A DNA stretch of 64,000 nt, from assembly GCA_029959085.1 (NCBI GenBank), contig JARWIR010000001.1, forward strand, positions 20,203,730 through 20,267,729. The letters run 5' to 3'. Made by a program: the position numbers and the translations under genes. The notes below the pieces were generated by a model that did no database searches, was not told where the DNA came from, and worked only from the letters and a program-made list of their open reading frames with translations. The stretch is from Nemophila menziesii. Its lineage: Eukaryota; Streptophyta; Magnoliopsida; Boraginales; Hydrophyllaceae. Position 1 is the stretch's first letter; each line of letters opens with the position of its first letter. Positions 32,834 through 44,188 of the stretch are shown piece by piece.

Positions 32834-35800
32834 CTAGGTATTACCCGTGCCTTAAGGCACTTCGATGATTAAAAAAAGTTACGCAATAATAAGAAAGGTC
32901 GATGATTGAATTGAGCTAAAAAATTTACATATAAAACAAAAAATATTGACGATTCTCAAATCCTTAAGTGATATATGAAGAACATGAAAATTCTCTTTAA
33001 CCACCGTATTTTACCTTTGATCCTACATTTTTTCAGATTTTATTTAAGAATCTTTTTAAAAAAATCCACGAATATATGTGACATTTTACAAAATGTATAT
33101 AATTTGCTATTTTAAATAACATGAAATATGTCTAGAAGTACATTAAAATTAGAAATTAAGAAGAAAAACCAAACAAATCAAAAGAGGAACCTTTTTTGTG
33201 TTTTCACTAATGAGTTTTCACCCAATTCCATATTTAAAAAAAAAAGAATAACAACCACAAAATTTCCCATAGAGTTACGATGAATTAAAAAAAAGTGAAA
33301 CATAAGTCATCCCTAACTTAATGAAACATTATGATTTTTTTATTGTGGAATGACCAACTGAAAAATATATCACTTATTCACTATGACCAACTGAAAAACC
33401 TAACATTATTTTCAATTATGAATTCTCCATCTCATCTGGCACTTAACTGCTCCTCGATTCACCTCATTCTTAATACAATACGATGAAACCGCAACCCCAT
33501 TTTGGCTCCACTTGAACATCCGTTATCATCATAATGAAACCTGATTCTTCAAGTAGTGCTACATGAAACACATTATTCAATTTATGTTGGACCACTAATC
33601 CTTGTAGATTTTCCAATTTGAAAACGGAGACAGTTAAAACGGTTTATCACATTTCAACAATAAGAATATGAATACGGGGACCAACGATGCAATATATTTG
33701 GTCATTTCCTATAATACATGTACCAATGAAGCATTTCACCCAAAATTAGAAAGAAAATATAAACACTGATCAATCAAACCCAAATCTTACATGCCACCTT
33801 CTTGTACTAAAAGCTCAACAACTTGAACTACACCTCAAACTGCACGCCAGTGTATTGTTTGACTTGTATGATCCGCTGCATTTGCATCTCCTCCTTTCTG
33901 CAAATTATCACCATAATATCAACATTCAACTGATACTGTTTAGTGCAAATTCCAATTTTTATCAAGCTTTTTACAGTTGAGATGAACAATTCTTCCGCGT
34001 GTATAGTTGAATCAAAATTTTTGAGACATATATAATACAATTTTTTTAATTAAAAGCATTTTCCTCCCAAAGGCAATATTAAAGATTTACATGACATTCA
34101 TATCATACACTTTGTCCTTTGTGGGATAAACTGCAGATATATGAAGTGATTTTATGAATTAATCACAATAACACTTCATATATCCTTGTGTACAAAAAAC
34201 ATATGAAGCTATTACAAAATCTGAAAAGATTTCTAGTTGTCCTTACTTCATATATCCTTGGTTACAAAAAACATATGAAGTGATTACAAAAAAGTAAAAG
34301 ATCTCCGTCTGTCCTTACTTCATATATCCTTGGTTACAAAAAACATATAAAATTATTACAAAAAACTGAAAAGATATCCAACTATCCTATTCATCATAAT
34401 TTTCACCTGTAACCATTAAGAGATTCTTTTTTTAACATCACTCAAAAAATAAACATTTCTGATACAACGTTAAAAAGTAACTACCTAAGTTTAAAATAAT
34501 ACCTACTTCGCAAATTTACCAATTTTTTCCAACTCGTCAAGCTGTTAAAAACAAACAACAAAAACTATCATCCATGATCCATCACAATACAAAAGAAAAA
34601 TATAGACCTTACAGACTTGAATGGATTAGGAGAATCTTCACGTAATTCAAGAATATAAGTAGCTCTCTTCACTTTAATACCCTTAAATCCTTTCAACTCT
34701 TCCATGTTGATTTCACGTTTAATTAGTGAGGAAAAAGACGAAAGAAAAAGAATAAAAAATGTACTAATACTAACTTGCTAGTAGAAGTGAGGAACTTGAG
34801 ATATTCCTGAAAATAAGAGTTCTCCATGCCTGAGCTTTGCTGGCAAAATGATAATGGATTAAGGGTTCAGGTTAAGGTTTAGTTTAAGGTTAAGTTTAAT
34901 GGTAAGGTTACGGTTAAGGTTAAAGTTAAGGTTAATGTTAGTTCACGGTTTAAATGTTAAAGTTTTAAGGTTAAATGTTAAGGTTAAGATTAAGTTTAAG
35001 GTTTAAATTTAAAGTTTTAAGGTAAAGTTTAAGGTCATGGTTAAAGTTAAGGTTAAGGTTTAAGGTTTAAGGCTCAAGGTTAAGGTTAAGTCTTAACGTC
35101 AAGGTTAAGGTTATTTTTAAGGTTAAGGTTAAAGTTAAGATAAAGGTGAAGGTAAAGGTAAAAGTTAAGGTTTTAGGTTTAAGGTTTAGGGTTTAAGGGT
35201 TAAGGTTAAAGGTTTAAGGGTTAAGATCAAAGTTAAGGTTAAGTTGAAGATGAAGATTAAGGTTTAAGGTTTAATGTTTAAGATGTAATGTTTAAGGATA
35301 AATGTTTAGGCGTTAAGATTAAATTTAAGGTTATAATGAAAATGAAGATTAGGGTTTAAGGTTTAAGGTTTAAGGTGTAAGACTTAAGGTTAAAGTTAAG
35401 GTTAAGGTTTAAGATTTAAGGTTTAAGGTTCAAGGTCATGGTTAAAGTTAAGGTTAAGGTTTAAGGTTTAAGGTTTAAGGCTCAAGGTTAAGGTTAAGTA
35501 TTAACGCCAAGGTTAAGTTTATGGTTAAGGTTAAGGTTAAAGTTAAGATAAAGGTGAAGGTAAAGGTTTTAGGATTAAGTTTTAGGGTTTAAGGGTTAAG
35601 GGTTAAGGTTTAAGGGTTAAGTTTAAAGTTAAGGTTAAGGTGAAGATGAAGATTAAGGTTTAAGGTTTAATGTTTAAAATGTAAGGTTTAAGGATAAATG
35701 TTTAGGCTTTAAGATTAAATTTAAGGTTCCAATGAAGATGAAGATTAGGGTTTAAGGTTTAAGGTTTAAGGTTTAAGGTTTAAGGTGTAAGATTTAAGGT

Positions 35801-37202
35801 TAAGGTTAAGGTTTAAGATTTAAGGTTCAAGGTCAAGGTTAAGTTTAAGTTTCAAGATCAAGGTTAAGGTTATGCTTAAGGTTAAGTTTAAAGTTAAGAT
35901 AAAGGTGAAGGTAAAGGTAAAAGTTAAGGTTTTAGGTTTAAGGTTTACGGTTTAAGGGTTAAGGTTAAAGGTTTAAGGGTTGAGGGTTAAGTTTAAAGTC
36001 ACAGTTAAGGTGAAGATGAAGATTAAGGTTTAAGGTTTAATGTTTAAGATGTAAGGTTTAAGAATATATGTTTAGGCGTTAAGATTAAATTAAAGGTTAA
36101 GATGAAGATGAAGATTAGGGTTTAAGGTTTAAGGTGTAAGGTTAAAGTTAAGGTTAAGATTAACGTTTAGGTTAAGATTAAGGTTAAGGTTAAATTTAAG
36201 GTCAAGGTTAGGGTTAAGGTTAAAGAAATAATAGTTAAGAAGTTGAGGTCATGGTTAATAGGTTGAGGGTTAAGGTTCATTTTAATCCTATTCAACATTT
36301 AGTCCCTTAATACTAAAAAATATATTATCAATTCAAGTCATGAATCAATATAGTAAGTAAATTATACAGGGAAGGTCCAGGGCCAGTTCCGAGGGTAGGT
36401 TGAAGAGGCGACCGCTTCAGGCCTCTAATTTTTTGATGTTATTAGGGGTCTTCAATTTATAATATTTTTGCATAAAGGGGTCTCATTTTGTAAATTAGAC
36501 CCCTCGAGGGAAACATTGCTCAATCTTTTCTATTTTTATTTTTATTTTTTTAATGATTATCTTTGTATTTTAATTATAATTTAAACTAATGCATGTGAAG
36601 GAAATATACCATTTACGTTAAAAAGTTTACCAAAAGGTGATAAGGCTTTATTTATCTGTGGTGATTAAGATATTCTACTAATTAAGTTTTTATGTCACAA
36701 AAAAAATTAATTAAAAAATTATTATTATTATTATAGGAGACAAAAAAGATATCACGGTCCCATTGTCATTATCATAATGTTCATGTTTCAAATGAGATTA
36801 AAAATAAAGAAAATAAAATAAATAAAAAATTATTTAAATATTGTAATGTAAAGTGATTTTTTTTAATTTTATATTATATCTAGTTGAACTTTTTCTATAA
36901 TAAATTTAAAAAAAAATCTTAAATTTTGTAGTACTTTATAAATTTTTATAAAAAGAAATAAATTTTATTTATACGAAAGTTAATTGGAATTTTTATAATT
37001 TTATTTATATGAAGGTTAAAAGGATTATATATTATTTGATATTTCCATGCGTATATGTATATAATAAATAAAAGAATAGAAAAAATAGGAAATTATGAGA
37101 TGAATGGGGGGATTATGAGCCAAATGGGGGGATTATGAGACTAACGGGGGAGTTTGAGGATAAATAGGGTAAATTAGTTTTGGTTCTGCTTTATTATATA
37201 GA
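32834..37202 (-). mobile_element. Helitron copy 2 (4369 bp), tandem head-to-tail with copy 1
   Basis: Plus-strand CTAG starts at 32834, immediately after the GA that ends copy 1, and the copy ends GA at 37201-37202, followed by the host T (37203). Together the pair sits in a single A/T host dinucleotide. The two copies align almost throughout (well above 90% by eye outside the tandem repeats). Copy 2 keeps a 35-bp segment (about 36482-36516) missing from copy 1. Confidence 0.88.
34857..36283. repeat. Telomere-like GGTTAA/GGTTTAA tandem repeats, Helitron 2
   Basis: Same repeat family and block order as in copy 1, about 150 bp shorter. Confidence 0.9.
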
Positions 37203-38250
37203 TATATAATTTTATTTATCGCCAGTAAAACTAAAATATTAGTTCCGTGAAATATTTAATCTTTCTCCAAAGTATAATCATATTAACTCCCACTAATATA
37301 ATTTTTAGCCTCTCCAAAAAATATTTTCGGGTTTAGCATTTTCTTAATGGAGATGAAAAATCAAAAAATTGGGTTAAACTTAACAAAATATTACTTAATA
37401 TGGGTTAAAAGTCATCAAAAATAAATAAATTATATTCAAAGTAAGAGTTATATATTGATCTAGTAGGGTTTATTTTTTCACCTCACGTTTTCTCTCTAAA
37501 CCAAATATTTTCTGATAAATTCACACTCTTTTTCATGGTGATTAGAGGATGTTGCAGCTCCCATTATCCCCATATCAGTCTCCGCCAATCGCACATCAAT
37601 ATTTTAAAAAAAAAAAACGCTAAAAATATACTGATCAGGAGTAAATTGAGAATATTTAGTAAAGTCTTAAAAGCTACACGGCCAAAAAAGAAATAGAAAA
37701 ATTTAAAATAAAGCTCGTCTGGGCCCTTAAATAGTAGTCTGAAAAAACATTCGCAACTTGATATGTATTATCATGCAATAATGCATGAATTACTATTACT
37801 CCCCAACTCAAGGATAGTGGAATAAACCCTACGTGCATGCACCCATTTATTCCTAAACTACTTTCGTGACCAAACAAGTTGTGAACTCCAATGACAAATT
37901 TAGTATTCTTTATTTTAGTATTCTTTGTTATAATTTTTCCCAGTAGTATGAGATTTTATTGGTCAAACACTACTATATTTTATTGGTCAAACACTACTAT
38001 GCATGTGTTATCAGGAAAAGACCTTTCGCGAGGACATTAAATGTCCGCACTAAATAGGGGTTTTTAGTTTTTAAGGCCCAACCTCTATCTCATTTCTTAT
38101 TTAAAATCCCACCCCCAACTAACATTTTAACTAATCCAACTAGGAAGGGTATTGTATCAATATGCTCCCAACCCTTTCCCCACAGTGAGGCAGCAAAATC
38201 CTACCCCAAAGCTCCATTAAGAGCTCTGGAAAACCCCCCACCCATTCCTG

Positions 38251-38252
<2 letters not shown>
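37203..38252. other. AT-rich non-coding DNA
   Basis: A short direct repeat (TTATTGGTCAAACACTACTAT) occurs twice near 37958-38000. No coding evidence. Confidence 0.6.

Positions 38253-38314
<62 letters not shown>
38253..38314. repeat. (TC)n microsatellite
   Basis: 31 TC units, followed by a C-rich stretch. Such tracts are common in plant 5' leaders. Confidence 0.98.
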
Positions 38315-38317
<3 letters not shown>

Positions 38318-39600
38318 GGCCCCGGCGAACCATCACCCACCCTAACCCCCCTCCATCATCACCGTGAATGAGCCTTCACCACCCACCCCAACCCCCCTCT
38401 ATCATCACCGGCGACGCAAAAACGAACCCCATCCCACTTCGATTTGAGTTTCCGGATCTGCAGATGGGAAAACAGCTGCTCCAGTGAGACCCGCTGAAGC
38501 TGCCGCCGTGAAGAACCGCCGCCAGCGAGGATGGAACTCCGAGATCCCCCACCCCCAACCCACTAACCACCACTTCTTCAACACCATCACCTTCCCACCA
38601 ACCTCCACCTCCGCCCCATTAAACCTACTACAACTCTGCATCTACAAAATACACCCACCCCCAACCCACCATTGCTGCAGGTTCGAGGTCCACCATTGTT
38701 GCATGTTCGAGATCCACCATTGCTGCAGGTTCGAGATACACCATTGATGCAGGTTCAAGGTCCACCAACACCACCACCATTTTTGTCTCCAGGTTTGAGA
38801 TCCACCAACCCTCATCGCCTCCAAGACGCTGCCGACAGAAACCCCTCCCCTCCTTCTTCGTCTTTGCAGACCACCGCCCCCACCTCCTGTCATTCACAGC
38901 GACACGATCTTCATCACCGCCATCGAGTATCGTCAGCAGATCTCCAGAACCTTCACCATTGTCGCTGCGTCGATCCAGTTGCTCGGGTTTTTTTATTTGT
39001 AATGGGGTCAGCCCCATATCCGTATGTGGGTCATGGGCCAGCCCCATATCAGTTTGTATTTCCTGCTTTTGGGCCAGCCCCATATGGGTTGAGTTTGTTT
39101 TTGGGCCTGCCATTGTAATTTCTTCTTGTTGGGGCCAGCCCGTTAATGTATATTGGGCTTGTTTATTATAATATATGGTGTTTTTTGATAAAATGGTATT
39201 TTTTTTCATAATGGGGCCAGCGCTGCTGTGATGTGTAATGTGTGTTACTTTGTGGATGGTTTGTGTGATAATACCCTACATGGGTACGAACCGATGTAGC
39301 TAATGTTCGAGATGGGTCCGTACCCAAATAGACAAAAGTGTAAAAAATCAAAAAACAAATCAACCCCCTATATTCGAGACAAAAAAACACAAAAACAAAC
39401 TCATAAAAAAATCACGGTATGGGTCCGTACCCATAACGAACAGGGGTAAAATGGGAAAGTTCCAAACCAACAAAGTTAGAACTATGACTTAAAAAAGAAT
39501 TTTTTCTAACTAGGATTTAAATTGGAAAGTTGGTGAATTTTGGGATCTAATTTGTATTTTCCTCCACTAAATATAACATCTTTTGCAAGAACGTAAATTA
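38315..39600 (+). other. C-rich region with minisatellites, no supported gene
   Basis: A C-rich, proline/histidine-coding stretch (38400-38900) is followed by phrases repeated in tandem: CCACCATTGCTGCAGGTTCGAG (about 27-bp units, 38673-38765) and GGGCCAGCCCCATATC (38995-39140). GGGTCCGTACCCA occurs twice near 39310-39430. Open frames here overlap on both strands and have no recognisable domain. A relic promoter and first exon of a host gene is one possibility. Confidence 0.45.
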
Positions 39601-39609
39601 ATGAGGACA

Positions 39610-39893
39610 ATTGTCCTTGATAGATATATAATAAATAAATATATTTTGAGAGAGAGATGAATATATTTGTACTGATAATTTGTTATATGAATTTTTTATC
39701 AACTTTTGTTATATGAATCAGTACAAATGAGTGTTGTTTATATAAGCACAACACATCCACCTAACTTGTTCTCTACTCAATACATATATTCTTTCGTGAC
39801 TAACTTTGTCATCTAGTAAAGAGTTATATATACTACTATGTGAGTGAGACATATTTAGCCTATTGTGCACTAACTGCATTACATGACTTATCA
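39610..39893 (-). repeat. Partial 3' LTR of a copia element
   Basis: On the minus strand a polypurine tract (GTGGGGGA, 39894-39901) is followed by TGATAAGTCATG, a typical LTR start. A TATATAA box lies near 39736-39742. The far end was not located. Confidence 0.55.
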
Positions 39894-41152
39894 TCCCCCA
39901 CAAGCTGGGCAGGCGTAGGAGTGGAAGCTTGATAAAGAGAGAAGAAAACACATCATTAGATATGCCTTTAGTGAATATATCTGCTATTTGAGACTGTGAT
40001 GGAACATGAGAGACAAGAAGACTCTTTGATTTGACATGTTCTCTTACAAAGTAAAAATCAACATCAATATGGCGAGTTCGAGTATAAAACACAGGGTTCA
40101 AAGCAAGCACAATAGCAGATATGTTATCACATAAAAGAGTAGGTGTAACAAGAGGACTATAGAGGCTTTTAAGCAAGAAAGTCAGCCATTTTAACTCAGC
40201 AGAATCATAGGTCATAACTCTATATTCTGCTTTAGTGGAGGATCGAGAAATCGTAGATTGTTTCTTTAAACCACACAAAATTAGGTTCGAACCCAAGAAA
40301 ATACAATAACTAGTAGTTGAGCGTCTATCACGAGAATTACTCGCCCAAAGATCGACTTAGTTTACAAACATAAGAAGGATTATGCTTATCAACAAAGCAA
40401 GCAGGTTGAGTCATATACACATCTTCATCTAATACACCATGTAAGAAAACATTAGATACATCTAATTGATTAATATGCCAAGCTAAAGTAGTTGCAAGAG
40501 ACAATATAACATGTATTGCTTGATGCTTAACTACCGGGCTAAAAGTTTCAGTATAGTCAATCCCATACTTCTGAAGAAAACCACGAGCCACTAAACTTCA
40601 GTTGTAACGAGATATAGATCTATATGCATTGCGTTTAATTTTATAAACCCATTTACAAGTTATTGGAGTTCGACCAAGAGGAGGGGGAACTAAATCCCAA
40701 GTATGTTATTTTATAAGTGCATCAAACTCTTCAGTCATTGCATTTTGCCAATGTTGAGATTTAGCAACCTCTTTATAGGTATTAGGTTCAATAAGGGAAG
40801 ATTGTAATATAGTGGACTAACACTTATATGAAGGTTTGAGAGAACCAGTTTTACGACGAGTGATCATATGATGAGTAGGTAGAGTAGAAGAAGATTGTAT
40901 AGGAGGTAATAAAGGTTGTGATTGAGGATTAGTATTTTGAGTAGAAATATTTGAGTTATGAGATGTAGTGGAAGAACTCGGAGAAGAAAGTAAAGGGTGA
41001 AAAGGTTGACTCAAAGCAGTAGGATTAATAGACGAATATGTAGATTCAAGAGTAGGTGTTTTAGAGGGAGTACAACTTTGAAAATGAACAACAAAGTCAT
41101 TAAACACGACATGCCGAGAGATAGACATTTTCTTAGAAACTAAAGCAAACAT
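39894..41152 (-). pseudogene. Ty1/copia pol remnant with internal deletion
   Basis: Minus strand, top to bottom: a post-integrase linker (SRHVVFNDFVVHF, serine/proline-rich, 41152-40817); the start of copia reverse transcriptase (WQNAMTEEFDAL, ITCKWVYKIKRNA, ARGFLQKYGIDYTETFSPVVK, LDVSNVFLHGVLDEDVYM, to 40337); then, directly, copia RNase H (STISRSSTKAEYRVM, LLCDNISAIVLA, TRTRHIDVDFYFVREHV, QIADIFTKGI) to about 39900. The middle of RT, including the catalytic YVDD, is missing. Stops occur. It is a dead fragment. Confidence 0.85.
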
Positions 41153-41189
41153 TTGGCTTGATTATTGAGTAGGATTTCTCAATAGTGAT

Positions 41190-41380
41190 ATAGGGTTCTA
41201 ACTGGAGCTCTTTAAGGTCTCTATTCTTGTAATATTGTTGTAAGATCCGATCTAAAGTTGTAACCTTGTTCAATAGTGCGCAAAGTATCTTCTGAGGAGG
41301 TCTTCAACGTAGATATAGGCCAATTTGTGTTGAACCACGATAAATTTCTGTGTTCTTTATTTTTCTGTTATTTACGGGAT
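41190..41380 (+). repeat. Copia LTR-like fragment, opposite strand
   Basis: TTGTAACCTTGTTCAATAGTGC..., TCTTCTGAGGAGGTCTTC and GAACCACGATAAATTTCTGTG form the 3' part of a familiar plant copia LTR (recalled), on the plus strand and thus opposite to the adjacent pol remnant. Confidence 0.45.
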
Positions 41381-42540
41381 ATTTTTTTGGATTTGAGAAA
41401 CTTAATTTAAAACCATAGATCGATTTGATCTATTTTTTTGCCAAAAATTAAATAGTTTTACAAAGTGTTTTTACAACCATTAGAATTGGCTAATACTTTT
41501 TACTTGTCCTTGTTAAAATAGTCCCATACACGCACATATTATACTGAAACATTCCAATTTAATTAAATAAAAAACATGGTACAATATTAACAAAAACCTT
41601 CAAATTACATTCCCAAGGGTTTCCTTTTTAATTTTACACACATTTTCATAAGCTCTCGTACAGGTGTCTGTTAAAAAAGAAAAGGATAAGTGTTTTGGTT
41701 TTATTTTAATTTTTGAAAATGCAAATTCAATTTTTAGGCAATATCTATGATTTAAAAATATTTTTTAGCTAAACGTTTTAAAAATACTATTTTTAGACCA
41801 AACATATTTAAAATAAATATTTTTTAGCTATTTAATTGATTTCGTGAGATATTTCAAAGTTTATAAGGACAATTCAGATATTTCACATAAATTATATTTA
41901 TTTGACCACATCACAAACTATGAATTTTTTCTTAGAGTGTCTAAATTATTCGTAAAATTTATAAAATTTCTTACAAAATAAGTGAAATTGTCTAAATTGT
42001 TTGTTTTGAATACGTTTAGTGAAAATTGTATTTTTGAAATATTTGGCCTAAAAATGTTTTTAGGCCGCAAGTAATGGACTAAAGATGAGATTTGTTTTTT
42101 TAAAAAAAAAAATCAATTGCTAGATAAAATAAATAAATAGGTGTTTTAGTTTTATTTTACTCTTTTAAATCACTATTTAGGTAATATAAATATGTTTTAT
42201 TGTTATTTTTATTATTTAAAGGATGGTAAAATTAAAATAGTGAATGAAATTATATACAATAATGCAAAAGAGAGATTAAGGGTAATTTTAGCAATTTAAT
42301 TCTTATTTATTTAACGAATTCGGAAAAATTTTAAATTTTTTTTTTATTATATAGATTTAGTTATAAACAAAGCTATATGTAAGCTTAAGCCTTCCCTATG
42401 AAATCGTTTGTTATCACTTTATATCATTTGCATAAATTTATTGATACAATGTCCGTAATTCTTTAACGGAAAAGAATCAAGATAATTTTTAGATAAGAGG
42501 TATTATAAGGATTATGAGAGAAAATCATCTTAAATCCTTA
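41381..42540. other. AT-rich non-coding DNA
   Basis: The phrase GTTTTRGTTTTATTTTA...TTTAGGCAATAT occurs twice (about 41691 and 42144). Nothing else is recognised. Confidence 0.5.
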
Positions 42541-42544
42541 AAAA

Positions 42545-42800
42545 GATATATAAGGAAGCGAATGTCTATGCAGATTGGTTAGTGAAATTAGGTTTAAGTC
42601 AAATTACTGTTTATTCCACGTACAAGGATTTGCCAAATAGAATTTGGAGCATTTATAAAGAGACTTGTGTAGTTGGAAGACATTTAGGAGAGTTTTCTGA
42701 TTCGAGTTGCAAGTGTTGTATAGATCTTAATTATATTTCTATTCCCATAATCTTTTTTGTAAGAAAAAAAATCAAGATACTTTTATCATTTTACATTTAA
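42545..42800 (+). pseudogene. LINE RNase H C-terminal tail
   Basis: ANVYADWLVKLGLSQ matches the end of a LINE RNase H (EAN..AD.LAK.G) and is followed by VYSTYKDLPNRIWSIYKE, the usual short tail. Only about 45 codons remain upstream of degenerate sequence with an A-run at 42761-42770. A severely 5'-truncated copy. Confidence 0.65.
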
Positions 42801-43180
42801 GGTGTCGTTTGTATTTTTATGTGATAAGTACGGAATGTTTAATAGACAACTGAATAGAACCTATTTTGTCAAAAGGTAGTGTTTGAATAAATCAGACATA
42901 GTTTGAAATTTTAATAAAACAGATCAGTTAAAAACCATTTAGATCTGAATTAGTAAAAAAACAGTTTTATTAATTTAATGTTTTAATAAATCAGATTAAA
43001 TTTTTATTAAATACAATAATGTCCTCTAAATTTATACTATAGTTAGCTAGTTCTCAATAAATGATATATTGGGGACCTTAGCCTTGGTTAGAAGGACGGA
43101 TAGGAATTCAAATATTAAATGAAAGGTTTACCATCATGATATCGTATTAAACACATAAAAACTTAATTCATTTCTTGATG
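42801..43180. other. Flank of MULE-2, part of a local duplication
   Basis: The segment from about 43058 (ATGATATATTGGGGACC, then GGTTAGAAGGACGGATAGGAAT) resembles the sequence spanning the MULE-2 insertion point and its right flank (ATGGTATATCGG, then TCTTAGAAAGACGGCTGGGAAT). The element therefore landed in the second unit of a tandem repeat. Confidence 0.5.
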
Positions 43181-43189
43181 GTATATCGG
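43181..43189. repeat. Left 9-bp target-site duplication of MULE-2
   Basis: GTATATCGG, identical to 49796-49804. Confidence 0.97.
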
Positions 43190-43490
43190 GAGTTTTTTTT
43201 GCCTTTGGCTTTAACTTTCAAAGTAATTGGCAATTTAACACCGTTTCAAAAATAATTGCGAGTATAGCACCCGGGCGGAAGTCAAATTTCCGCCCCTCTA
43301 AGATGGGCGGAGTCAACAAATCCGCCCTTAGTTAAAATGCGGATTAAGTAAGGGGCGGACTCCCGTTATCCGCCCCAAGAACAAATTTAAAAAAAATTAA
43401 TTTTAAGTAGGAGCGGCATGTTGACTTGCGCCCCTAGTTCATTTACCTGCCGCCAGGAGGGCGGCAACTAATACTCCGCCCTTAGTACAA
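43190..43490 (+). repeat. Left terminal inverted repeat of MULE-2
   Basis: Begins GAGTTTTTTTTGCCTTTGGC. From about 43260 it carries paired GGGCGG/CCGCCC blocks that can fold into successive GC hairpins. Weaker homology with the right end continues past 43550 (CCCATTTCTGAAAT). Confidence 0.95.
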
Positions 43491-43754
43491 ATTGTGTAAA
43501 ATTAGGGGGCGGATTTCGGGTTTCCGCCCCTATTCTTTATATCTTCTGTATCGCAGCGGTTAAACCCATTTCTGAAATACCAAAACCCCCTCCCCTCCTC
43601 AGCCCTCCTCCGCCCTCCACTGCTCCCGCCGAAGCTGTGCCGCCGCCGCCGTTATATGTGGTTGCATCTCTACCATTTCTACCATCTCTAACATCAAAAT
43701 CCTAAAATCAAAGGTTAGGTTTTCTAATTTTTTTTTTTTAATTTTGCTTAATAT

Positions 43755-44180
43755 AACGATTATATAGTGCAATTTTCCTAATGTAACCTATAGGATAATT
43801 CGGTTTTATTAGGACCTATGGTAAAATTTGTTTAATTTAGGGACCTATAGTGTAATTAGTTACTTTTAGGTGTTGTATTGCATTTTGCTTAAATTATAGG
43901 GGCCCAATGTGCAATTATCTATATATAGGGACCTATTTTGCAATTTTATTTGTATAGGGACACAAAATGCATTTAGGTAAATTTAGGGACTTATAGTGCA
44001 ATTTGCTAAAAACTAGGGACCTATTATGCAAATTGCTTACAAATGAGGGACCCATTATACAAGTTACTTTAAAAATAGGGACCTATGATGCAAGTTGTAT
44101 TAATATTTCAATTTGCATAAAATAGGGACCCATAATGCAATTTTTTTATATAGGGACCTAAAGTGCAATTTTCATAATAT
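43755..44180 (+). repeat. Tandem AGGGACCTATAGTGCAATTT array in the PMD gene leader
   Basis: About a dozen degenerate units of roughly 30 bp with the core AGGGACCTATARTGCAATTT lie between the left TIR and the PMD ATG. The complementary form (GCACTTTTGGTCCTTATATT) recurs three times just after the PMD stop (46160-46280). Promoter function or protein binding is possible (inference). Confidence 0.8.
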
Positions 44181-44188
44181 AGGGGTTA

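Noticed and set aside
30392..36283. Regular short repeats that might suggest a CRISPR array
   Set aside because: Units of 6-7 bp without spacers, inside plant Helitrons; telomere-like satellite instead.
38140..38340. Arginine/glutamate repeat open frame
   Set aside because: Translation of the (TC)n tract on the opposite strand; no gene evidence.
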